From Isoetes taiwanensis (Eukaryota; Streptophyta; Lycopodiopsida; Isoetales; Isoetaceae): a stretch of 64,000 nucleotides of DNA. Location: contig JAJEKV010000035.1 in NCBI GenBank assembly GCA_021234155.1, positions 7,995,891-8,059,890 of the forward strand. Reading direction: 5' to 3'. Below, in pieces: positions 39,167 through 47,211 of this stretch (position 1 is its first letter; every line of letters starts with the position of its first letter). The notes under the pieces are model-generated. The model was not told the origin of the DNA, ran no database searches, and saw only the letters and a program-made list of their open reading frames with translations. Made by a program: the position numbers and the translations under genes.

Positions 39167-39290
39167 GGTATAACTTTATACCACAGGTGGTATAAATTTA
39201 TACAGCACGGCAACATTTGTATAAATTTATACGAATGGCTGCCGTGGTATAAATTTATACAGCAAGGCAACCATGGTATAAATTTATACC
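39167..39290. promoter_or_regulatory. Palindrome cluster in the methyltransferase intron 39123-39362
   Basis: Five copies start at 39167, 39189, 39219, 39246 and 39275; the last is perfect and the others have one to three changes (e.g. GGTATAACTTTATACC). Spacing is 22-30 bp. Spacers repeat ACAGCACGGCAAC and ACAGCAAGGCAAC. Confidence 0.8.
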
Positions 39291-39780
39291 ACCACACTAT
39301 TGTGCAAACTTCTTTTACTTGTTTTCTTTCTACTACTTTCTAATTTCTGTATTGTTTGGCAGGCTTAAAACAAACGTTAAGGGTCATGGTGGTGGTCCGC
39401 GCTTAGTGAGTTGTTTCGAGCATTTTCACATAGGGTTTTACAGCGCAGACGCCAAAAAAACCATGGTTCACTTTAACACGCAGAATGAGAAGACTCCTCC
39501 CTGCAATGCGTTTCAGTTCCCGGCGGTTTTGCAAAAATTAAGAGACCCACAGCGACAAGGCGCTGTGGTGTCCCATTATCAGAAGCCACAACGTCTTATT
39601 AATAATTTGATACAGTGGTTTTCTCACCCTGGGGACTGGATCTTAGACGCATTTTCTGGCTCAGGCACCACAGCAGTTTGCGCCCTTAAGCAGGGGCGCA
39701 ATGTTGTCTCCGTCGACATAGACCCGGACAAAATAAGTTTCATCAGGACCAGGATAAGCTCTTGTGAATCCTTTCCTGAT

Positions 39781-39795
39781 GAAAACGAGGAACTG
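39781..39795. repeat. LINE-B target-site duplication, left copy
   Basis: GAAAACGAGGAACTG, repeated exactly at 46470-46484 directly after the LINE-B A-tail. It is part of the methyltransferase coding sequence (ENEEL). Confidence 0.95.
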
Positions 39796-39862
39796 TTGGG
39801 GAATATGACTTGGCGCTACCGTGGGCGATCCTGTTGGCGCCTCGGGAAACGGGACGGATTCG

Positions 39863-40261
39863 ATGGATGAGGCAGAGGCTCTTACCTCTGCTATTCTCCA
39901 GAATCTAGTTCCCTCAGCAAATCTTGTACCCCAAGCTAGGCTAATCATCAAAACTTGGATTTCTATAGCAGCTAGTGATAGGCTTACTTTAGGTTTTTTT
40001 AATTTTCGCGGAAACTGTGACAGAGACATCCTGTGTATCCTTTCGTTCACGACGGAGGGAAGAAATCTAATCCAGAACATCAACTCTTCTGGGTGTCTGG
40101 AAACAGTTCTTAGGACTCACAATTGTGCAGACAGAATCTTGGTTCTTGAAGCAGAGCCCGGTGTTCTCAGGCTTTGTTGTCAAATTTTCGGAATCACCTC
40201 CCGTCAAGACTTGTCTCTGGGTCCAGAGATAAATATCCTGCTCCTCCAAAATGAGATCTAA
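39863..40261 (+). CDS. LINE-B leading ORF, unknown function
   Basis: About 132 residues from ATG 39863 (MDEAEALTSAILQNLVPSA...) to TAA at 40259-40261. I do not recognise the family. It ends in an 11-bp overlap (ATGAGATCTAA) with the ATG of the next ORF, the same geometry as the ORF1-ORF2 junction. The frame is open further 5' to near the insertion boundary, so the true start could be upstream if the copy is 5'-truncated. Confidence 0.5.
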   Translation: MDEAEALTSAILQNLVPSANLVPQARLIIKTWISIAASDRLTLGFFNFRGNCDRDILCILSFTTEGRNLIQNINSSGCLETVLRTHNCADRILVLEAEPGVLRLCCQIFGITSRQDLSLGPEINILLLQNEI

Positions 40262-42227
40262 GCAGCTAGCATGCAAAGGGAAACCCCTTGCTAGCAGATC
40301 CGAATATGAACCGGAGGACAATGAATCTCTCATACAGGAGAGTAGAGATTGGAAGCTGATCTTGAAACTGGAAGAGAAGAAAGATCTGGCATGGAAAAAG
40401 ATGAGGGAACTTACAGCGACATTTGATATCATCCGAGATCAGCAAAATGCAGCCATTGAATGTATGGGTATCAAGAAAGAGGGTCAGATTCTCGCCTGTC
40501 AGCAAGAAATCACCAGACTGGAGAGACAATACGCCGAGGGGAAAGCCAATGACAGGGATCTGGTCTGGAATATGATAAATAGACTCCAAGACCTTGACTT
40601 ATTGCTCTATCAGATGATTCGAGTCAAGTCCGGGCACTCCAAAGAAGACTGCTGCAGCCTCAAGAACCAAGTCTTCAAAAAATCGATGACCGACCTTCTC
40701 CAGACAACCAAGGACCTGGCAGAGGACTTAGAGCTCATGGAATGGAAATCTAAGGCTACTTTCCGACTGGTTCGGGTATGGGAGAGTGCAGATGACCACA
40801 AGATAATTGAATTCAAGGAAAAATTCAAAGAAGATCTGTCCTTGATAGCTGCAGAGGAATTAAAGAATGTGAAAGTAGAGTATGTCACCTTCATGCACAA
40901 ACTTGAACCAACCGAGGAGTGCATGATCAGTGATAGCAATGGCTACTTCAACCCCCGAGATGCAGGAGAATGCCCTTGTCCCAACTGTAAAAAAGTAGTC
41001 AGCCTCCACTTGGACAAACAGTCAACCAAGATCTCAGATTCCAAGCTTCAGTCAAAGATTCCAACTATGGGCAAGTATGACAAACTAAATGGTACGTCCC
41101 CTTCATTCAAAAATGTTCTTTTAAATTCTGATAGGGGAGAAAAGAGTAATAAAAAACAGGAAAATGACACTTATACTAAGGGGTCTCAGGTTGATCTTTT
41201 TGCTATTAAGGATAATGAGGCTAAAGTAAAATACTCTGCTAATGGGATTATGATTCATTTTCCTGCTAAGTGTCCTAACATAAGTGAGGTTAAGCATTGG
41301 TTTAACAGAGCCATAAATATCCCCATTCTTTCCATCCTTAGAATGGACTCCAAAACCTACCAAATCTTATGCAGAGACAGCAATCACAGAAAAATTATGC
41401 TCACAAGGAAAATTTCTTCCATAGCTAATTGCCGGTCTACATTATGGACCTGGAATCCCCTCTATATCCGGGCAATTTTTTCCGGTGTTGCCACTACTAC
41501 TTGGGTTTCTGCCCAAACCTTCCCCAAATTTCTGGACTCATAATCACCTTACTGCTATAGGAAGCTGTCTGGGGGAAGTTGTCGATATTTCCATTCCACA
41601 AACCGACTTCCCCTCTATCTGCATTTTGAAAGAAATTGAATCTGACTGGGAGAAATTCATTGGTACCAGGATTGATGAAGACATCTTTCTAGATGTTGTA
41701 ATCAAGTATTCTAAAATTCCTGTCAAAAAGGAATATAAGGAAGATAAAGCCCCCGATAAAGGAAAGGCTCCAATGTACCCCCGACCCTAAAAAGGTTTGG
41801 GTTCGAGAAAAAGCCTAACAAGTAGCAAGCAAGAGGGAGATCTGCAGAGGGGAAACCAAACAAACAAAGGAATGATAATCCTATAAACATCATTCCTCTT
41901 ATGATCTGCTGTGCTAATAAGGTGAATAACATTGAAAATATCAAGGCAAATAATGTGATTATCGAGGAGATTGAAGAGATGAAGGATGACAAAGCTTTAG
42001 TTATAACAGAAGAAGTTTTGGAAGAAATTCACTATGTTTATGATAGTGACCATTCTGAACAGCACTTCCTAGAGCAGGGGATTGAAAGGGACCTAGATAA
42101 AGAAGATGAAAAAGGCTCTTGGGAACTGGTCACATCAAACAGAAAAAAGAGAAATAAAAAACAAACCTTTGAAGTCTCAAGGAGAAGTTCAAGGGTCCAG
42201 AAAAAAACTGATTTTTATGGATATTAA
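40251..42227 (+). pseudogene. LINE-B ORF1 (nucleic-acid-binding protein)
   Basis: Starts ATG 40251. The first 430 residues are helical and charged, with a small zinc-binding CPCPNCKK (about 40972). A region resembling the plant L1 ORF1 DUF4283 fold follows (WFNRAINIPILSILRMDSKTY; TTWVSAQ...; HLTAIGSCLGEVVDIS). The frame slips by one near 41520-41540 and returns near 41790-41900, so the last part (41901-42227) is again in the starting frame. The two compensating indels are inactivating or sequence errors. Such proteins package LINE RNA. Confidence 0.65.
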
Positions 42228-45200
42228 CTTTAGATGTGTATCTTGGAATCTCCAAGGTATTAATTCAAATGTCAAACGAGATAGGCTAAAAGTTTGCATT
42301 TCATCGATAATCTTGACATGATTTTCTTTCAGGAACATAAGCTTCATGATGATGATTTTGAGAGGCTTATAGCTAACACCCTTCCTCCTAATTTTAGACT
42401 TTGGGCTATTAGGGCAAATAATAACTCTGCAGGTATTTCTATAGCTTGGAAAAACAGTTTAAATATATCCAACATTCAGATGATGCATGGCAACTGTGGG
42501 AGATGGCAAATTCTCCATGGAGATCTCGGAACCAAAAGGTTTGCCTTTGTCAATATCTACGCTCATAATCAGCCTGGTGAGAGAAGTCCCATGTGGAATA
42601 TAATCAGAAATAGCTTAGCTAATATCCCTTATGATAAGTGCTTTCTTGCTGGTGATTTTAACATGGTTACTCATGATTTTATGAGGAGTACTAACTTTAG
42701 ACCTCTCCTCAACCAAGAGCAGAATTCTTGGGGGCACCTTATCTCCATGCATGATCTTAAGCTGGCTAGAACTCAACCAAATACTTTTAGCTGGTTTAAT
42801 CAGAGAATTGATGACCCTATCCACTGCCTTCATGACCGTTTCTATGTCAGTGAGAACCTTTGGAACCAATGTGATAGGGTTTCCAATCTAAATGGCTTTA
42901 CTATCTCTGATCACTTTCCCCAGTTGCTGGAAATAAGAGGAGACACCTCAAATGCCAAGAGAAAATCCTACTTCAAGTTAAATGTCTCTCTTCTTGATCA
43001 GAATACCTTTCTTCCTGAATTTGAACAGGTTTATAGGAAGACCCCTAAACCTAGAGATCAGTTCGGATGGATGGAATGGTGGGTGAAAAGCGCCAAAAAA
43101 TATAAAAACGGCTCAAAATCTGGGGTAAGCAGATTTATAATCAAGAAAAGCAGTACCTGATGGACTTGAGAACTCAACTCCAGCAAACTCCCTTGGATCA
43201 GCAAGAGAATATAAAAATTCAAGTTGAGAGAGAAGAACTCAAAATTGCTAAAGGTTGGAAGCTAAAAGCAAAAATCAGGGAACTTAAGGATGATGAGAGG
43301 AGTAATTCCAAGTATTTCTTCATCAAAGCTAAAGGGAGGGCTAAGAGAAATCAGATCTATAGTGTAAAGGTCAATGGCAATCCCATCTCGAGGACAATGA
43401 TCTTAAACAAGTCGCTCTGAGATCACTTTAAGAGAATAATGGGAACCTCTCCTACTACTAGGGAGGAGAATATTGACAATTTCATTCAGATTCAGAGATC
43501 CATCCAAGATGAGCAGAATGATAGCATGAATGCTCCTTTTACCAATGAAGAACTGTGGGCAAATGTTTCAGGTATGGAAAATGGTAAGACTCCGGGTCCT
43601 GATGGCCTCCCAGTGGAATTTAAAAAAAAAACTTGGAATATTATTGGAAATGAGGTTACTAATGTGTGTAATGAGTTTTTAATTCTCGAGGGAATCTAGG
43701 CAAGTAGAATCAATACCAAACTTCATCTCCTTGATCCCTAAAATAGATGAACACGAAACTTTTCTCGATTTCAGACCCATATCCCTCACCAATGTTATTT
43801 ATAAAATCATCTCTGCTACCATAGCCTCTAGACTGAAACCTATTCTGGATCTCACCATCTCCAATACCCAAAGTGCTTACCTAAAGGATAGGTCCATTCT
43901 AGATAATGTTGCCACAGCTATCATTGGTATGCATTGGGCTAAAGAAACTAAGCAGGGACATTGCCCCGCTCAAACTGGATATTACTAAGGCTTTTGACAC
44001 GGTCATTTGGAGTTTCCTTTTCAAATGTTGTCAAATGATGGGGTTCTCCCAGGAAGTGATAAGTATTTTTCTAGCCATCCTCTACAACTCAAGATCCTCG
44101 GTTCTGATCAATGGAGAATGCAGCCCTTTCTTTGAGATAAAGAGAGGCGTCAAGCAAGGTTGCCCTCTCGCCCCTTTTCTTTTTCTTATAATCATGGAAG
44201 CCTTGAATTGTGCTTTCAAAAAAGCTGACCAGGAGAAGAGAATTGTGGGACTCAAACTTCCTGATAATCAAGAGGCATGTTTTTTCCTTAATGCTCACTT
44301 TGCAGATGACACTTTTCTCTTTGTCACTATGGAAGAAAGATCCATCACAAACACCCAAATTGTTCTCCAAGACTTTGGAAATTGCTCGGGATGTAAGATC
44401 AACCCTCTCAAATCCAAGCTCATTGCAAGAAATCAGGTAAAAGGGCAGCAAACTGCCCAAACCCTTAATTTGTGAGTATCTCTCCCCAATTATTAAATCT
44501 AAAATCTTGGGTATTCCTTTTGCTTTAAAGACTAATGCTAGTAATCTTTGGGGGGATATTATTGAGAAATTCCACAGAAAGGCTGATCTCTTAAACAGTA
44601 AATATCTGTCCAAAAATGGAAGAGCTATCTTAGCCAACTCGGTTATTTCTTCTTCTCATGTTTACCAGTCTTCTATCCTCTTAGCTCCTAAAAAGGTCAC
44701 TTCTAAACTCCAGGGCATTTTAGGTAGATTTATTGCTAGTGGGGGTAGCAACAGAACCTGGGTTCCAGTTTCCATGAAAGAATGTATGAAGAAAAGGAAG
44801 CATGGTGGTCTTGGAGTTCTGGATATTGAGAAACAAGGGCTGGCCCTGGCAGCCAAATACATTTACAGAGCTGGCCATGATGAGATTAATCACCCTGTGT
44901 CAAAGCTTATTAATTATTACCTTGCTAAGTGTAAAACCCTTGGTGGAGAAATGTGAACATGCACCTCCCTGAAAGCTTATTCTTTGATTTCAAGGTTCCT
45001 AATAATACTCCTGGAATCATTAAAAAGTGGATTAGAGCATGGAAAGCAGTTAGCAGGATGTATTCTTGGAAGGAGGGCCTTTCTAAGGATCAAACAATTT
45101 TTTGGAACCCCTCTCTAATTCTAAATAACCCTGACATCTGCTTGGCTATGCATTTTCCTATTCAGTGCAAAAAATGGTCAGATAGAGGCATCACTCACAT

Positions 45201-45885
45201 TTCTCATTTGTTTAATGATGTGGGCTTTATAGAATTTCAAAATTCAGTTCTTGCAGACATGGGTGAAGATCATGAGAGACTCTATCAAGCCATAAGGAGT
45301 TGTCTTAATGAAGGAGTGTGGCATAACCAAGAAACCCAATGGCATGTTCATGGTAACACAGGTTATAGGGTTAAAAATGCTTACAAATTCCTGACAAGGA
45401 GCTACACCATCTCCATTCATACCAAATGGGAGATCACTGAGGAGAGATGTATGGCAAATTTAAAATTCATGTGGAACTCTCCTATCAACCCCAAAATCAA
45501 AGCCTTTATGTGGCAACTCTGGCATAAGGCTTTAGCCACCAATGTAAAAAGATTTAGATTGAACATGGCTGCTTCTAACTTATGTGAGAGATGTTTACAG
45601 GAAGCTGAAGATGAAAGTCATTTGTTCAAGAACTGTTTATGGGCTGAGTGGGTACTTGAGCTAGCTGCTGAGGAATTCCAAATTCCCAACCTGTCCTCTA
45701 CCCCCCTGGTTGAAATCCTCTTTCCTAATGATCCTCAGGACTGGAGAATCTACATTCTACTCTGGAGGATCTGGAAAGCAAGGAACTCAATCATTTTTGA
45801 CCAAGAGATTATCTGGCCGATTGCAGTGATCAAGCAAACCAAATATGATATCTCTTGGATAAGAGAGATTTTCTCAATTCACTAA
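42217..45885 (+). pseudogene. LINE-B ORF2 (endonuclease and reverse transcriptase)
   Basis: From ATG 42217: an APE-type endonuclease (VSWNLQGIN; FFQEHKLHDDDFERL; LAGDFNMVTH, about 42650; TISDHFPQLLEI). The reverse transcriptase follows: NGKTPGPDGLPVEFKK (about 43580), FRPISLTNVIYKIISA, LDITKAFDTVIW (about 43975), KRGVKQGCPLAPFLF and catalytic HFADDTFLF (about 44297). The C-terminal zf-RVT-like segment is INPKIKAFMWQLWHKALATN through LCERCLQEAEDESHLFKNC (about 45490-45650). Frame breaks near 42290, 43110, 43430, 43700, 43960, 44475 and 44950 split it into pieces. Confidence 0.88.
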
Positions 45886-45972
45886 CTGTCTTCTGTTTTC
45901 TGATCTGTAGGTAATATTCTCATTGCACAAAAGAAGCTGAAGTGGAATCGGATTAATCTCGGGGTAAATTCC

Positions 45973-46233
45973 ATGTGGCTGGACCAATTCGGAGCCACAC
46001 CAACAGATTACCATGGTGATCATTGTCGTTGTGACTGTTCGTGCATTCAAAGTCTGGATGCCAGGAGAGGACTCATTTGTGAAGCAATAGACCACTCAGG
46101 TCGTTTTAACCCTTCTAAATGTCAGTCATGTAGCTGCCCGTTCTGCTCATTCATTTCTGCTACCAGAGGCATGGGCAGAAAGGATAAAAGAAAAGTTGGA
46201 GAAGCATCTGGATCTGCTAAACCAGAAATCTGA
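45973..46233 (+). CDS. LINE-B small Cys-rich 3' ORF
   Basis: 86 residues from ATG 45973 in the LINE-B 3' region, with a dense cysteine pattern: CRCDCSC (about 46028), CQSCSCPFC (about 46120) and a basic tail GRKDKRKVGE. Not part of ORF2. I do not know a matching family; a zinc-binding chaperone-like or RNA-binding peptide is possible. Conservation in other copies would be needed to call it a gene. Confidence 0.4.
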   Translation: MWLDQFGATPTDYHGDHCRCDCSCIQSLDARRGLICEAIDHSGRFNPSKCQSCSCPFCSFISATRGMGRKDKRKVGEASGSAKPEI

Positions 46234-46469
46234 AATCAGACTTATCATAGAACTATATATTAGATCATCTCAGTTTTAAGTTTTTGTTAAGTCTTATATG
46301 ACTATGGATGTAGTATCTAAGTTTTAGATTTTTCCCAGAATCTAAAAGATAGATCGAATGGGTTAATCACTTCCCAAGATAAAAAAGTTGACTTTTTGTA
46401 CTCATATATACATATGTATTTCTATGTATAACTTATTAATACAAATATAGCCTTCAATCAAAAAAAAAA

Positions 46470-46484
46470 GAAAACGAGGAACTG
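46470..46484. repeat. LINE-B target-site duplication, right copy
   Basis: Exact repeat of 39781-39795, immediately after the A-tail. Confidence 0.95.
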
Positions 46485-46725
46485 GGAGCAAAAAATGGTG
46501 CTGGGGATGTAAAAGGCACATATACAGAAATCCAGCCTCCACTTACGGGAAGAAGAGATGAGGAGGTGGAGTTCGTCGATCTGGAGCCTGTGGTGCCTGA
46601 GCCAGAGAAACAGCCTGTACCTGTACCATTGGAATCAGAAGGGGGCGTCTCTGCTATTATAACCTCGCAAGAGACTGAATCCTACGGGGAGAGAGAGTCC
46701 TGTGGACTGGGAAGAGCCACCTCCC

Positions 46726-46741
46726 GTATAAATTTATACAG
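46726..46741. promoter_or_regulatory. Palindrome copy near the 3' end of the methyltransferase gene
   Basis: CGTATAAATTTATACA, two changes from the perfect palindrome, inside the long open final exon or just past a missed splice site. Confidence 0.55.
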
Positions 46742-46850
46742 ACGGCATTTTAAACTATCTTTCATTGTAATCTATGTGCTAAGAATTTCAATATATTTTG
46801 ATGAATATTTTTCAACTGAAAACTTTCTCTCTTCAACAATGCTTAATTAG

Positions 46851-47181
46851 AACAATTCTTTTTTTGATTCATGATTTCAGACTCTTTCTCTTTTCTATGT
46901 TTGATTTTCTTAGTACTTATATTAAGCTTGCAAAAACACAAAACTATATTTCCTTCTATTTTCAACAACATATACTTAATGAGTTTTTAAATTTAATGTC
47001 TCTCTCCTCAAAACAAGCTTTTTTTTTTTTGCCCTTCTTAAAAAATGAAAAGGCTTAAAAAATGTTGCTTTTTTTGGGGTATTTCGAATGCTATTTGCTC
47101 AACAATCTATTTTGCTCCCTATTTTGTCCACTTTTTTCAAGTTTCCAATTTTTATAAAGGAATCTTTCAAACGCACTTCTT
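46851..47181. other. Right subterminal region of the large transposon
   Basis: T-rich, noncoding, ending in GGAATCTTTCAAACGCACTT just inside the right terminal inverted repeat. Confidence 0.6.
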
Positions 47182-47211
47182 AAATAAGTGCGTTTCATTT
47201 TAAACCTTGTT
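47182..47211 (-). repeat. Right terminal inverted repeat
   Basis: Complement reads AACAAGGTTTAAAATG...CGCACTTATTT, 29 of 30 identical to the left end. Followed by the CCAT target duplication (47212-47215). Confidence 0.9.

Larger units (their letters stand above)
39796..46469 (+). mobile_element. LINE-B, L1-type retrotransposon of 6.7 kb inserted in the methyltransferase gene
   Basis: Bounded by the 15-bp duplication and ending in an A10 tail (46460-46469), it is a textbook target-primed insertion. Content in order: a short ORF (39863-40261), an ORF1 region (40251-42227), ORF2 with endonuclease, reverse transcriptase and zf-RVT-like C-terminus (42217-45885), and a small Cys-rich ORF (45973-46233). 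Several frame breaks in ORF1 and ORF2 indicate it is no longer active. Deleting it with one copy of the duplication continues the methyltransferase frame from NEEL into GAKNGAGD. Confidence 0.93.
36474..46850 (+). pseudogene. ParB-like domain plus beta-class N4C/N6A DNA methyltransferase, interrupted by LINE-B
   Basis: The family transfers a methyl group from S-adenosylmethionine to the amino group of cytosine or adenine in DNA. Exons with GT-AG borders: 36474-36837, 36908-37870, 38194-38412, 38482-38620, 38680-39122, and 39363 onward, resuming at 46485 after LINE-B and open to 46850. The first coding exon with its ATG was not found. Exon 2 carries an acidic run, a nuclear-signal-like KKKSRKTK and a ParB/Srx-type segment (SPLVVMVDRSQCNRL, then YYVLGGTHSYKA, like the ParB GxRR box). 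Exon 5 has motif IV as ADIPYGF (about 38910); exon 6 has motif I as LDAFSGSGTT (39643-39672) and VVSVDID. The IV-before-I order defines the beta class. Exon 3 has a frame conflict: VWDLQERIR runs into TGA, then ELKEQTSS continues one frame over, so one indel or a missed microexon is likely. Confidence 0.82.
31788..47211. mobile_element. 15.4-kb DNA transposon carrying a transposase and a ParB-like/DNA methyltransferase gene
   Basis: Terminal inverted repeats begin AACAAAGTTTAAAATGAAAC (left, 31788) and AACAAGGTTTAAAATGAAAC (right, complement from 47211) and match at 29 of 30 positions, with further similarity inside (GAAAGATTCC). The 4-bp target duplication is CCAT at 31784-31787 and 47212-47215. 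Deleting the element plus one CCAT fuses LINE-A codons ...TREM and GLNLSDL in one frame, which fixes both ends. It has two divergent genes: transposase (-, 35666 to about 32330) and ParB-like/methyltransferase (+, 36474-46850). Subtracting the MITE and LINE-B inside leaves about 8.4 kb. A second copy starts at 62873. I do not know a named superfamily with this exact combination of ends, 4-bp duplication and cargo. Confidence 0.9.

Noticed and set aside
36474-39795. Bacterial or phage contamination carrying a ParB-methyltransferase
   Set aside because: The gene has several GT-AG introns, lies inside TIRs that interrupt a plant-type LINE, and a second copy of the element occurs 31 kb away.
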